From: JBFWIW01 sp050253535
GTDB lineage: Bacteria > Bacillota > Clostridia > Oscillospirales > Oscillospiraceae
Direction: 5' to 3'
DNA: 64,000 bases
Assembly (NCBI GenBank): GCA_050253535.1
Contig: JBFWIW010000003.1
Location: 1-64,000 of the forward strand
The translations under genes were made by a program, and so were the position numbers. This document shows, piece after piece, positions 26,204-35,106 of this stretch. Under the pieces are notes generated by a model. The model ran no database searches. It had not been told where the DNA came from and saw nothing but the letters and a program-made list of their open reading frames with translations. Numbering within the stretch: position 1 is the first letter of the stretch; the number at the start of each line of letters is the position of its first letter.

Positions 26204-27601
26204 ATGCTCACGTATCTGTTTGAGGACATCGGATCTGAGAGCCTTTACGAGTACCTATACCGGTGCATAAAAACTGATATTCTAAATAAAAAGCTTAAGG
26301 CGGGTGAAAAGCTCCCGTCCAAGCGGAGCTTTGCCAAAAACTTGAATATCAGCGTCATCACCGTGGAAAACGCGTATGCCCAGCTCATGGTTGAGGGATA
26401 TATCCACTCTGTTGAAAAGCGCGGTTATTTTGTCGCTGACATCGAGGATTCAGTCGGAACACCGGAAGTGCCATTAACAGCCGGCGGCACAGAGGAGAAA
26501 AAGCCTGAGTATTTTGCCGACTTTGTCGCAAATTCGACGGATCACAAAAACTTCCCGTTTTCAGTCTGGACAAGGCTCATGAAAGAGGTCACATCTTCAG
26601 AGGATAACTCGAATCTATTAAAAAGCGCGCCGGCGGGCGGTGTATATGAACTGCGGCAGGCGATAGCCCGGCATCTCCATGATTTTCGCGGCATGGAGGT
26701 AAATCCGGAACAGATAATCATCGGGGCGGGCACGGAGTATCTGTATGGCCTCATCATTCAGCTTCTCGGCCGAGGCAGCGTCTTTGCGGTCGAGGACCCC
26801 GGTTATACGAAGATCGCCTCCGTATATGAGGCTAACGGAGTTGAATGCGCACATATCGCGATGGACGAGTTCGGCGTATCCCCGGCGGCACTTGACAAGT
26901 CCGGAGCCGCTATACTGCACATCTCACCGTCGCACCACTACCCAACAGGCATAGTCATGCCGATAAGCCGCCGGTACGAGCTCCTGAGTTGGGCCGCAAA
27001 GGCGGACGGAAGATATATCATCGAGGATGACTATGACTGCGAGTTCCGGCTTTATGGTAAACCGGTTCCTACGCTCATGAGCGTGGACGCACTTGAAAAG
27101 GTCATCTATGTAAACACTTTTTCAAAGAGCCTCGCGCCGTCTTTCCGGATAAGCTATATGGTGCTGCCGCGCCATCTTGCCGCATTGTTTTACGAAATGC
27201 TCGGTTTCTACGCCTGCACCGTCTCAAATTTTGAGCAGTACACGCTCGCAAGGTTTATCTCCGGCGGATACTTTGAGAAACACATAAACCGTATGCGGAA
27301 CCACTACCGCGCTCTGCGCGACAAAATTCTCGCCGCAATAAAGGACAGCGCTCTGCGCGACCATGTGGAAATACGCGAGGAGGACTCGGGCCTGCACTTT
27401 TTAATGGATGTCGGAACCGACCTCACTGATGCGGAAATGGTCGACCGCGCAAAAGCGCGCGCTGTTAGAATCGCGTGCCTTTCACAGTATTACAGCGACA
27501 GAGAAAGCGCCAAAAGCGGTATTGTCATATTAAATTACGCCGGTGTCCCGGAAGGACGTGCGGCCGAAGCTGTGCGGCGTATAGCCGCGGCAATAATCTG
27601 A
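26204..27601 (+). CDS. pdxR: MocR/PdxR-type transcriptional regulator (GntR HTH + aminotransferase-like domain)
   Basis: Predicted PLP-sensing regulator of vitamin B6 synthesis. Residues ~10-75 form a GntR winged helix (LKAGEKLPSKRSFAKNLNIS ... VENAYAQLMVEGYI). The rest is a fold-type I aminotransferase domain with the PLP-lysine region NTFSKSLAPSFRISYMV and the substrate segment EDDYDCEFR. The ATG at 26204 is preferred: GGAGG at 26188-26192 overlaps an in-frame GTG at 26192 and can only serve the downstream ATG. The predicted 465 residues are normal. Divergence from pdxST supports PdxR over other MocR subgroups. This is inference from position. Confidence 0.85.
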   Translation: MLTYLFEDIGSESLYEYLYRCIKTDILNKKLKAGEKLPSKRSFAKNLNISVITVENAYAQLMVEGYIHSVEKRGYFVADIEDSVGTPEVPLTAGGTEEKKPEYFADFVANSTDHKNFPFSVWTRLMKEVTSSEDNSNLLKSAPAGGVYELRQAIARHLHDFRGMEVNPEQIIIGAGTEYLYGLIIQLLGRGSVFAVEDPGYTKIASVYEANGVECAHIAMDEFGVSPAALDKSGAAILHISPSHHYPTGIVMPISRRYELLSWAAKADGRYIIEDDYDCEFRLYGKPVPTLMSVDALEKVIYVNTFSKSLAPSFRISYMVLPRHLAALFYEMLGFYACTVSNFEQYTLARFISGGYFEKHINRMRNHYRALRDKILAAIKDSALRDHVEIREEDSGLHFLMDVGTDLTDAEMVDRAKARAVRIACLSQYYSDRESAKSGIVILNYAGVPEGRAAEAVRRIAAAII

Positions 27602-27660
27602 CGTATTTTTCGCACGTCCTTGCTTCTTCGTGTATATTGGGGGTTTGTGTAACTTTTACG

Positions 27661-27689
27661 TTGACACTTCGTCATTCAAAACATATACT
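27661..27689 (+). promoter_or_regulatory. Sigma-70 type promoter of glnN
   Basis: Consensus -35 TTGACA (27661-27666), 17-base spacer, -10 TATACT (27684-27689). The leader then carries a small hairpin CCCCG (27712-27716) / CGGGG (27724-27728) before the ribosome binding site. No ANTAR-target or known glutamine riboswitch pattern was recognised. Confidence 0.8.
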
Positions 27690-27757
27690 TTATCTGTAAT
27701 AAAAATCTGTACCCCGTACCAATCGGGGAATATACAATTTTGCGGAGGAATAATGCC

Positions 27758-29848
27758 ATGTTGAATTTACCTGAATTATTTGGCAGTATGGTCTTCGGCG
27801 ATACGGCTATGAAGGAACGACTGCCTAAAGAGACATACCGTGCGCTGAAAAAGACCATTGAAGAAGGTAAGCCCCTGGACCCCGCGCTTGCAAACGTTGT
27901 GGCCAACTCCATGAAGGATTGGGCCATCGAAAAAGGCGCAACACACTACACCCACTGGTTTCAGCCGATGACCGGCATAACCGCCGAGAAGCACGACAGC
28001 TTTATCGCCCCGCAACCAGACGGCACCGTCATTATGGAGTTTTCCGGCAAGGCGCTCATTCAAGGCGAGCCGGATGCTTCCAGCTTCCCCTCCGGAGGCC
28101 TGCGCGCAACGTTTGAGGCTCGTGGCTACACCGCGTGGGATCCCACCTCCTATGCCTTCATCAAGGACGGAACACTCTGTATCCCGACCGCATTCTGCTC
28201 TTATGGCGGCGAGGCACTGGACAACAAGACTCCCCTTCTTCGTTCGATGAAAGCCATTGACACACAGGCAAAGCGTGTTCTTAAGCTCTTCGGCCATTCG
28301 GTAAAAAGGGTCTACACAACTGCGGGCGCCGAGCAGGAATACTTCCTCGTGGACAGGGACACCTACAACAAAAGGAAAGACCTCATCTACACCGGTAGGA
28401 CGCTCTTCGGTTCCCGGCCGCCCAAAGGCCAGGAGATGGACGATCACTATTTTGGCTCCATCAGAATCCGCGTCTCCGCCTATATGAAGGAGCTGAACGA
28501 AGAGCTCTGGAAGCTCGGCGTTCTCTCCAAGACCGAGCACAACGAGGTCGCCCCGGCGCAGCACGAAATCGCGCCGATATTCTCCACCGCAAACGTCGCC
28601 TGCGACCACAACCAGATAATGATGGAGATCATGCGAAAGGTGGCAAAACGCCATAGCCTGACCTGCCTTCTGCACGAAAAACCCTTTGCCGGAGTTAACG
28701 GCAGCGGCAAACACAACAACTGGTCGATCAGTACCGATAAAGGCACAAACCTACTGGATCCCGGCTCGACCCCGGAGGAAAACGCGCAGTTCCTCACATT
28801 CTTCTGCGCGGTCATTAAGGCCGTCGACAGCTATCCGGAGCTTTTGCGGATAGCCGTAGCCACTGCCGCAAACGACCACCGCCTTGGAGCGAACGAAGCG
28901 CCTCCGGCTGTTGTCTCCATCTTCATAGGGGAAGAGCTTGAGTGTATCCTCACCGCAATCGAGACGGGAACGCGCTATGACAAGTGCGATAAGGGCAACA
29001 TCGAAATCGGCGTAGACACACTGCCCTCCTTCCCGAAGGATATGACCGACAGGAACCGTACTTCCCCGTTTGCCTTCACCGGCAACAGATTCGAATTCCG
29101 CATGCCGGGCTCCTCCATGTCGATAGCCAGTGCAAACACCATGTTAAATACTATAGTCGCGGATTCCCTGCGCCAGTTTGCCGACGAACTAGAGGGCGCG
29201 GATGACTTCTCCTCCGCTCTTAACAATCTCATTAAACGCACGATAAAAGAGCACCGCCGCGTTATTTTCAACGGTAATGGATACGACGAAAAGTGGTTGG
29301 AGGAGGCGGAAAAACGCGGCCTCCCAAACCTTCGCTCTTCGGCGGAGGCCATCCCGCACCTTCTGGATGAGAAGAACGTCGAAGTCCTCACCAGCAGCGG
29401 CATATTTACCAAAACTGAGCTTTCTTCGCGCTTTGAGATAATGCTCGAAAACTATTGCAAGACCATAAGGATCGAGGCGCTCACAATGCTTGAAATGGCG
29501 CGTGTGGATATTCTGCCCGCCGTGTTTGACTATGAAAAGAAGCTGGCCTCCACTATTAACGCCAAAACGGCCACCTCTCTCTCCGTTCCCGCCGGGGCGG
29601 AGACCGATCTTCTCGGTAAAATCGCGGCTCTTGCCGACGAATTTTACGCCGAAATCGCACAGCTTGACAGCACCGTAAATGTTGCGGGTAACGGCTGGAG
29701 CGATACCGAAAAGCTATCCATTTATTACCGCGAGAACGTTATACCGGCCATGAGCGCACTTCGCAGTACCGGCGACTGCCTCGAGGCCCTCGTCGGCGCC
29801 GATTATTGGCCGTTCCCGTCCTACGGTACGCTCTTATACCGCGTATAG
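27758..29848 (+). CDS. glnN: Glutamine synthetase type III (GlnN)
   Basis: ATP-dependent condensation of glutamate and ammonium, the large type III enzyme found in Bacteroidetes, cyanobacteria and many Clostridia. The ATG at 27758 has GGAGG nine bases upstream; upstream in-frame codons overlap that site. Motifs: FSGKALIQGEPDASSFPSGG near residue 100, GAEQEYFLVD near 195, the NEVAPAQHEIAPIF segment near 265, and NGSGKHNNWSISTD near 315. The predicted 696 residues are typical. It has its own consensus promoter and stands alone, followed by a DUF554 gene. Confidence 0.96.
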   Translation: MLNLPELFGSMVFGDTAMKERLPKETYRALKKTIEEGKPLDPALANVVANSMKDWAIEKGATHYTHWFQPMTGITAEKHDSFIAPQPDGTVIMEFSGKALIQGEPDASSFPSGGLRATFEARGYTAWDPTSYAFIKDGTLCIPTAFCSYGGEALDNKTPLLRSMKAIDTQAKRVLKLFGHSVKRVYTTAGAEQEYFLVDRDTYNKRKDLIYTGRTLFGSRPPKGQEMDDHYFGSIRIRVSAYMKELNEELWKLGVLSKTEHNEVAPAQHEIAPIFSTANVACDHNQIMMEIMRKVAKRHSLTCLLHEKPFAGVNGSGKHNNWSISTDKGTNLLDPGSTPEENAQFLTFFCAVIKAVDSYPELLRIAVATAANDHRLGANEAPPAVVSIFIGEELECILTAIETGTRYDKCDKGNIEIGVDTLPSFPKDMTDRNRTSPFAFTGNRFEFRMPGSSMSIASANTMLNTIVADSLRQFADELEGADDFSSALNNLIKRTIKEHRRVIFNGNGYDEKWLEEAEKRGLPNLRSSAEAIPHLLDEKNVEVLTSSGIFTKTELSSRFEIMLENYCKTIRIEALTMLEMARVDILPAVFDYEKKLASTINAKTATSLSVPAGAETDLLGKIAALADEFYAEIAQLDSTVNVAGNGWSDTEKLSIYYRENVIPAMSALRSTGDCLEALVGADYWPFPSYGTLLYRV

Positions 29849-29875
29849 TAATCATCCGAAAGGAACCCTCGCTTT

Positions 29876-30565
29876 ATGTTAGGTGTCATAGTCAACACTG
29901 CCGCAGTCATCGCGGGCAGCATTATAGGGCTCATCTTTAAGCGCGGTATACCGGAGAGAGTTACCCGCGCCGTCATGATCGGCATTGGTCTTTGCTCACT
30001 CTATATCGGCATATCCGGCTCTCTCTCCGGCGAAAACGTCCTCATAGTAATTTTTGCTATGGCGACCGGAGCCATAATAGGAACGCTCCTGGATCTTGAC
30101 GGTAAGCTGTGCATGGCCGGCGAAAGAGTTTCAAAACTCACAAAAAATACCGGCGGCGCCGGGACGATTGCGGAGGGCTTTGTTACTGCTTCTCTCCTCT
30201 TCTGTATTGGGGCAATGACGATTGTCGGCTCACTCAACGCCGGTCTCACAGGCAACAATGAGCTTCTGTTTACGAAATCTCTCCTCGATTTCATCTCCTC
30301 CATTATGCTTGCGGCCAGTCTGGGCATCGGTGTTTTATGTTCGGCCATATTTGTATTAGTGTTTCAGGGCGCGATAGTGCTGCTCGCCGGCGTCCTTGAG
30401 CCTATACTCACGACTTCCGCCGTGAATGAGATGACCTGCGTGGGCTCTATCATGATAATCGGTCTTGGCCTGAATATACTCGGGATATCAAAGTTCAAAA
30501 TGGCCGACTACCTCCCAGCACTCGTTATGACACCTATAATATGCTGGGTCTTATCCCTTTTCTGA
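29876..30565 (+). CDS. DUF554 family integral membrane protein
   Basis: Six or so hydrophobic segments over 229 residues, starting MLGVIVNTAAVIAGSIIGLI, with the family-typical N-terminus, the KRGIPERVTRAVMIGIGLCSLYIGI stretch (residues ~22-46) and the ending ADYLPALVMTPI. These YdfK-like proteins are widespread in Firmicutes; transport function is suspected but unproven. It lies 27 bases after glnN, with AAAGGAA before its ATG, and may share the glnN transcript, which would hint at a nitrogen link. It is followed by a strong terminator. Confidence 0.85.
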   Translation: MLGVIVNTAAVIAGSIIGLIFKRGIPERVTRAVMIGIGLCSLYIGISGSLSGENVLIVIFAMATGAIIGTLLDLDGKLCMAGERVSKLTKNTGGAGTIAEGFVTASLLFCIGAMTIVGSLNAGLTGNNELLFTKSLLDFISSIMLAASLGIGVLCSAIFVLVFQGAIVLLAGVLEPILTTSAVNEMTCVGSIMIIGLGLNILGISKFKMADYLPALVMTPIICWVLSLF

Positions 30566-30587
30566 TTTACGCACCTATAATAAGAAT

Positions 30588-30622
30588 GAGAGTGGGCCGC
30601 CAAATGGCGGCCCACTCTTTAG
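30588..30622. terminator. Bidirectional terminator after the DUF554 gene
   Basis: Perfect 12-bp stem GAGTGGGCCGCC (30590-30601) / GGCGGCCCACTC (30606-30617) with AAAT loop, then TTTAGT. It lies between the convergent DUF554 and esterase genes. Confidence 0.9.
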
Positions 30623-30630
30623 TATTAACT

Positions 30631-31458
30631 TTAATCCTTCAGCGTGAAACCTATAAGTCCAAAGTGATCAAGGGCGGTTCTTATCTCCCTGTCCCAGAAC
30701 GCCCAGTTATGTATCCCTTCGCTTGTCTCGTAGATGAGGTCAAGACCGGGGGCACGTTCCTTCACAGTGTTATAGTATCTGTTGTTCGTCTCGAAGAGAA
30801 AATCCTCCGTGCCGCAGCACATGTATAGTTTCGGTTTTGGTACGTTCGAAGCATCCAGATCAATTGCCGCCTGTATGAGGTCATTGTAGGATCCGTCTAT
30901 GGCTTCTGCCCCACCAAAAATATTCTGCATATTGCTGTCGAGGTCGCCGCGCACCGGTAAGCCGACGGTGTTCAGCCCCTCCATACTCTGCTTTTTATCG
31001 AAAAACGGGTCGAGTGCTCCGGAAAGACTTATGGCGCCGGCATAAAGATCGGGCCTTCGGAGCCCCGCCTTGAATGCGCCGTAGCCGCCCATCGAAAGTC
31101 CGGCAATATAATGGTCCGCACGCCTTTTGGATATCGGAAACCAGTCCTCCATAACCAGGGGGAGTTCCTCGGTCAGGTAGGAGAAATAGCCGAGCGTCCT
31201 CTTCCCGTCCGTAAACCACGAGCGGTGACAGTTCGGCATGACGACTATGAGGTCTGTTGCCTGAAGAACGAATTCTATCTGCGAGCTGCGAAGCCAACTG
31301 GTATGATCTCCGGAGTGGCCGTGCAGCAGGTATAGTACGGGGTACTTTCTGCCGTTTAAAGGAGTATGAGGCTGCTGGCGGCGTTCTGGCATGATGACGC
31401 AGATGTCAGTATTCATACCGAGCTCATTGGAGTAAAAATTACAGTTCATTATTGCCAT
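30631..31458 (-). CDS. Esterase D/tributyrin-esterase family alpha/beta hydrolase
   Basis: Predicted cytoplasmic serine hydrolase of the putative-esterase (PF00756-like) family. The ATG at 31458 is chosen for AGGAG seven bases upstream; a longer frame to 31512 lacks a site. The body carries PVLYLLHGHSGDHTSW (oxyanion region), the nucleophile elbow AGLSMGGYGAFKAGL near residue 120, and a C-terminal EGIHNWAFWD segment giving the catalytic His. Length 275. Relatives act on acetyl or acyl esters, including S-formylglutathione and acetylated sugars; the substrate is not readable. It starts 28 bases after the AAA+ ATPase gene and is likely co-transcribed. Confidence 0.85.
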   Translation of the reverse strand: MAIMNCNFYSNELGMNTDICVIMPERRQQPHTPLNGRKYPVLYLLHGHSGDHTSWLRSSQIEFVLQATDLIVVMPNCHRSWFTDGKRTLGYFSYLTEELPLVMEDWFPISKRRADHYIAGLSMGGYGAFKAGLRRPDLYAGAISLSGALDPFFDKKQSMEGLNTVGLPVRGDLDSNMQNIFGGAEAIDGSYNDLIQAAIDLDASNVPKPKLYMCCGTEDFLFETNNRYYNTVKERAPGLDLIYETSEGIHNWAFWDREIRTALDHFGLIGFTLKD

Positions 31459-31486
31459 TTTTATTCTCCTTCCGATATTTAATATT

Positions 31487-32539
31487 CTACATGAGGGACG
31501 CTTTTTCCACATCCTCTTTTTTAACCGTCATCAAATCATCCTTCGTAGGCGCTTCCATTACCGCCACGCGGTCGGAGTGGATGGAGATTACGTTTTCAAA
31601 TATATTTCTGATATTCCTGGCATTGCCGAAATTTTCGTCGCGCGTATCATATAGCTCTATAAAATGTGCCTTTGAAAATTCCGCTGCCTCATCGTCCAAC
31701 ACATACCTGTTTTTTTCGCACATTGAGGTAAAAATGGTATAAAGCTGTTCGCCGGTGTAGTCTTCGAAAATAAAATATCGGTTAAAGCGGGATTCCAGTC
31801 CCGGGTTCGAGGAGATAAACCTCTCCATAAGTTCTTCATAGCCGGCTACAATTACGACGAGGTCGTTACGGTTATCCTCCATCGCCTTTAAAAGCGCTTC
31901 GATCGCCTCGTGCCCAAAATCGTTCGACCCCTCGGCTGAAGCAAGGGCGTATGCCTCGTCTATAAAAAGAACACCGCCTATGGCGCTCTTTATCACGTCT
32001 CCGGTCTTTATCGCCGTCTGACCGACGAAACCCGCGACAAGCCCCGACCTGTCCACCTCGACGAGCTGCCCCTTGGACAGGACGCCGATGGCGCAGTAGA
32101 GCTGGGCTATAAGTCGGGCAACGGTGGTCTTTCCTGTGCCGGGATTGCCCATAAACACTAGGTGCAGGGACATCGGCGGAACCGGAAGTCCGTTCTCCTC
32201 CCGCAGCTTGCGGACTTTTACCAGGTTAATGAGGCTCTTCACATTGGCTTTTATCTTATCGAGACCGACGAGTTCATCCAGCTTTTTCAGAAGCTCGCCG
32301 AGGTCCGGCTTCTCCGGCTCTTCTTCGGCCTTGGTCTTGGGCGCGTCGTTACCCAGAACGTTTGCGTCCTTTTCCCCAAGCTCGCCGAGAAGCTTTTTCG
32401 CCGCGGCATCCGCGTCGTCCATTTGCTTCATGAGGTCATTAAGATCGCAGCGGGCGCTGTCGAGATACGACCCCGCTGGACGCAGATTATAGTCGTTGAA
32501 GTTTATTTTGCCCTTTTCCTTTGGCGGGTCGAACCTCAT
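31487..32539 (-). CDS. AAA+ ATPase of the CbbX/SpoVK family
   Basis: One AAA+ module in the last ~260 residues: Walker A GNPGTGKTT, sensor-like SGLVAGFVGQTAIKT, Walker B GVLFIDEAYALAS, and an arginine-finger region NPGLESRFNRYF. This matches the CbxX/CfqX-SpoVK group, in which SpoVK is a sporulation protein and CbbX a Rubisco activase. The N-terminal ~90 residues are variable and acidic. ATG at 32539 is preferred (GAAAGAAG upstream); an in-frame GTG at 32548 is also possible. Because Firmicutes carry several such paralogues, I do not assign spoVK. It sits between asnS and the esterase. Confidence 0.82.
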   Translation of the reverse strand: MRFDPPKEKGKINFNDYNLRPAGSYLDSARCDLNDLMKQMDDADAAAKKLLGELGEKDANVLGNDAPKTKAEEEPEKPDLGELLKKLDELVGLDKIKANVKSLINLVKVRKLREENGLPVPPMSLHLVFMGNPGTGKTTVARLIAQLYCAIGVLSKGQLVEVDRSGLVAGFVGQTAIKTGDVIKSAIGGVLFIDEAYALASAEGSNDFGHEAIEALLKAMEDNRNDLVVIVAGYEELMERFISSNPGLESRFNRYFIFEDYTGEQLYTIFTSMCEKNRYVLDDEAAEFSKAHFIELYDTRDENFGNARNIRNIFENVISIHSDRVAVMEAPTKDDLMTVKKEDVEKASLM

Positions 32540-32645
32540 ATAAAGCACTTCTTTCGGGGGAATTTTTGCTCAGGGCTCCGGGATTCGCCTTGCCGCATTG
32601 GCTGAATACGGTCAGACTCCTTTGGATTCGCTCTAAATAAAAGCT

Positions 32646-34046
32646 TTAAAACTCCGCGTTTCCGACCGTTCTCGGATGCGGCAGTACATCGCGGATATTC
32701 GATACGCCTGTGAGATACATAATAAGGCGCTCAAAGCCGAGACCGAAACCCGAGTGACGCACGCCCCCGTAACGGCGCAGGTCGAGATACCACCAGTAAT
32801 CCTCTTTTTCGAGGCCCATCTCTTCCATACGTTTTTCAAGGTTATCAAGCCTCTCCTCACGCTGGGAGCCGCCAATGATTTCACCTATACCCGGGACGAG
32901 ACAGTCCATCGCGGCAACGGTCCTGCCGTCCTCGTTGAGTCTCATGTAGAACGCTTTAATGTCCTTCGGATAGTCCGTCACAAAAATCGGACGTTTGAAA
33001 TGCTGCTCCGTGAGAAATCTCTCGTGCTCGGTCTGGAGGTCTATGCCCCACTCGACTGGATAATCGAATTTATGACCGCTGTCTTTCAATATCTCAACGG
33101 CTTTGGTATATGTGACATGACCGAATTCGGAATTCACTATACCTATAAGCCGCTCTTTAAGCCCCTTGTCAATGAACGCGTTGAAAAAGTCCATCTCGTC
33201 GGCACACTTCTCCATAACTGTTGCTATCACGAATTTTATCATGTTCTCGGCCATTTTCATGTTGTCTCCGAGGTCTGCGAACGCCATCTCCGGCTCTATC
33301 ATCCAAAACTCGGCGGCGTGGCGCTGGGTATTGGAGTTCTCCGCGCGGAAGGTCGGTCCAAAGGTATAAACGTCGCCGAACGCCATGGCAAAACTCTCGG
33401 CGTTCAGCTGTCCTGAAACGGTGAGGTTTGTGCCCTTGCCGAAGAAGTCCTGGGACATGTCCAAGGTGCCGTCCTCTTTTTTCGGAAGATTTTCGAGGTC
33501 AAGCGTTGTAACACGGAACATCTCTCCCGCTCCTTCGCAGTCCGCGCCTGTTATGATGGGCGTGTGGACATAGACGAAGCCCTGGTCCTGGAAGAATGTG
33601 TGAATGGCGTGCGCGGCGACGCTTCTCACGCGGAACACCGCGGAAAAGAGGTTAGTCCTCGGGCGCAGATGAGCGATTGTACGCAGAAATTCCACACTGT
33701 GGCGCTTTTTCTGCAGTGGGTATTCAGGTGCGGAAGTACCCTCGATCCTGATCTCACTGGCTTTAATCTCGAGCGGCTGCTTCGCCTCCGGTGTAAGAAT
33801 GACAGTGCCTTTTATGATGACGGCAGAACCGACGTTCTGCTTTGCCACCTCGGCGTAATTGGGAAGTCCCGCGTCAAAGACGACCTGTATACTCTTAAAG
33901 GCACTCCCGTCGTTGACTTCGGCAAAGCCGAAGTTCTTCATGTCCCGTATGGTCCTGACCCAGCCGCCTATGGTGATGTCTTTTCCCGCAAAGTTTTCAC
34001 TTCCGGAAAACACCTCGGCAATCTTTACAATCTTCAAATTTTCCAT
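32646..34046 (-). CDS. asnS: Asparaginyl-tRNA synthetase
   Basis: Class IIb aminoacyl-tRNA synthetase charging tRNA-Asn. The N-terminal OB-fold anticodon domain (residues ~10-115, ITIGGWVRTIRDMKNFGFAE) precedes the class II core: motif 2 region TFGPTFRAENSNTQRHAAEF and motif 3 GFGLGFERLIMYLTG. Length 466 is typical and the sequence is AsnRS rather than AspRS-like. GGGAGG lies seven bases before the ATG but within a perfect 11-bp hairpin with upstream leader sequence. No T-box sequence was found, so control probably runs through the leader described separately. Confidence 0.97.
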   Translation of the reverse strand: MENLKIVKIAEVFSGSENFAGKDITIGGWVRTIRDMKNFGFAEVNDGSAFKSIQVVFDAGLPNYAEVAKQNVGSAVIIKGTVILTPEAKQPLEIKASEIRIEGTSAPEYPLQKKRHSVEFLRTIAHLRPRTNLFSAVFRVRSVAAHAIHTFFQDQGFVYVHTPIITGADCEGAGEMFRVTTLDLENLPKKEDGTLDMSQDFFGKGTNLTVSGQLNAESFAMAFGDVYTFGPTFRAENSNTQRHAAEFWMIEPEMAFADLGDNMKMAENMIKFVIATVMEKCADEMDFFNAFIDKGLKERLIGIVNSEFGHVTYTKAVEILKDSGHKFDYPVEWGIDLQTEHERFLTEQHFKRPIFVTDYPKDIKAFYMRLNEDGRTVAAMDCLVPGIGEIIGGSQREERLDNLEKRMEEMGLEKEDYWWYLDLRRYGGVRHSGFGLGFERLIMYLTGVSNIRDVLPHPRTVGNAEF

Positions 34047-34190
34047 TTTTTATCCTCCCATGCGCTCGTACGCATTGATTTTAATGAACGCCTCCATCGC
34101 ATGGGAGGTCTTGTTCATAATTTTCGATTGCCGCACAAGCGGCCATTGAGTATTTAGTATGTAAGCTTTCATACTAAATACTGTTTCTGA
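34047..34190 (-). promoter_or_regulatory. asnS leader: hairpins, anti-Shine-Dalgarno arm and upstream reading frame
   Basis: In transcript order: a 13-bp AT-rich hairpin (AGTATTTAGTATG/CATACTAAATACT, 34182-34149); a GCCGC/GCGGC hairpin (34143-34130); then CCTCCCATGCG (34108-34098), which pairs perfectly over 11 bp with CGCATGGGAGG (34064-34054), covering the asnS Shine-Dalgarno. The same arm can instead pair CCTCC with GGAGG at 34095-34091, within a stem closed by ATGAAC/GTTCAT (34118-34113, 34089-34084), leaving the site free. The alternatives exclude each other. The 13-bp hairpin could also terminate the upstream gene, but no T-tract follows. Confidence 0.65.
34050..34118 (-). CDS. Possible 22-codon leader peptide upstream of asnS
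   Basis: An ATG-started frame (beginning MNKTSHAMEAF) that runs through the anti-Shine-Dalgarno arm and the Shine-Dalgarno itself and stops at a TAA two codons before the asnS ATG, in the same frame. Asn codons are at positions 2 (AAC) and 15 (AAT). A ribosome paused at codon 2 would cover the anti-Shine-Dalgarno arm and could free the asnS site, an attenuation-like logic. The frame has no clear ribosome binding site of its own, which keeps confidence low. It may be chance within a structured RNA. Confidence 0.3.
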   Translation of the reverse strand: MNKTSHAMEAFIKINAYERMGG

Positions 34191-34191
34191 A

Positions 34192-34986
34192 TCACTTTTT
34201 TCTGACTATTATTACCTGCTTTGAGTGCATGTAAGCATCCGAAAAATCGACCAGCTTAGCCGTTTCATCATCCTTCACAAACCGACCCATCGCAAAATCA
34301 GCCCAGCCGCCCTGTATGGTGGAGATCAGTTTATCAGACGATACGGCCTCGACTTTCAGACCGAGACCCAAAACATCACAGACTGCCTTTGCCACGTCCA
34401 CATCGATGCCAACTATCTCTCCGCTGTCGCCGCAGTAACTGTAAGGCGCACACTCGGTGTCTACAACCAGGGTGAGCGTGGCCGGCACCGATTCCGGCGA
34501 TACTGTGGAACTATAAACATAGCCGGTCGCTGAAACATAGCCGTTGATGATATTTTTCAGCGTACCGTTTTCAGAGAGAGTTTTCAGGGCGGAGTTGATA
34601 TCCGCCGTGAGATCCGGGTTCTCACGCGCCGCTATTACAGAATAGTCCGCGTCTATGAGCGGATCATTCAGTGTCCCCAATTTTGAAGACTGCTTAAGTA
34701 TTTTTTCTGCGGCACTGTCACTAGCAATAACGCACTCGACGTTATTCTGTAAAAGAGCTTCGGCAATGCTCTTCTCGTCTCCGTATTCCGACACCGATAC
34801 CGAATCGCTCCATGTTTCATTGATATAAACTGACGCTTCAGAGCCGGTAAATATCCCCACCCTTCTGCCCGATATATCCTCCGCCGAGTGAACATTATTC
34901 TCAGGCAGATCTGATGAGCAGGCGCCAAGGGACATTATAAAATTAAGCACAATAAGCGCCGAAATTGTTTTCATTATTTTTTTCAT
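34192..34986 (-). CDS. Amino-acid-type (family 3) solute-binding lipoprotein with lobes in permuted order
   Basis: Signal peptide and lipobox SLGAC at residues ~19-23 mark a membrane-anchored binding protein. The mature part starts with what is normally the second half of the fold (AEDISGRRVGIFTGSEA ... NGTLKNIINGY, residues ~35-145) and ends with what is normally the first half (TLTLVVDTECAPYSYCGDSG ... DFSDAYMHSKQVIIVRKK, residues ~170-264). Thus the segment usually joining the halves has become the termini, as in a circular permutation. No permease or ATPase genes adjoin it. It lies upstream of asnS on the same strand. Length 264 is normal for one complete binding domain, so this is not a simple tandem truncation. 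Confidence 0.8.
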   Translation of the reverse strand: MKKIMKTISALIVLNFIMSLGACSSDLPENNVHSAEDISGRRVGIFTGSEASVYINETWSDSVSVSEYGDEKSIAEALLQNNVECVIASDSAAEKILKQSSKLGTLNDPLIDADYSVIAARENPDLTADINSALKTLSENGTLKNIINGYVSATGYVYSSTVSPESVPATLTLVVDTECAPYSYCGDSGEIVGIDVDVAKAVCDVLGLGLKVEAVSSDKLISTIQGGWADFAMGRFVKDDETAKLVDFSDAYMHSKQVIIVRKK

Positions 34987-35106
34987 TATGTATTTTACCT
35001 GTCACACGCGGATTTACTGCTTTCTATTCAGAATTTTATTTTATCGTAAATCCGCGCTGTAATCAACAGATTTTTCAATTATTATAATAGCCGTATCAAG
35101 TCCGCG

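Noticed and set aside
34047..34190. T-box riboswitch before asnS
   Set aside because: No T-box consensus (TGGNACCGCG-like) or antiterminator/terminator pair was found; the leader is short and points to translational control instead.
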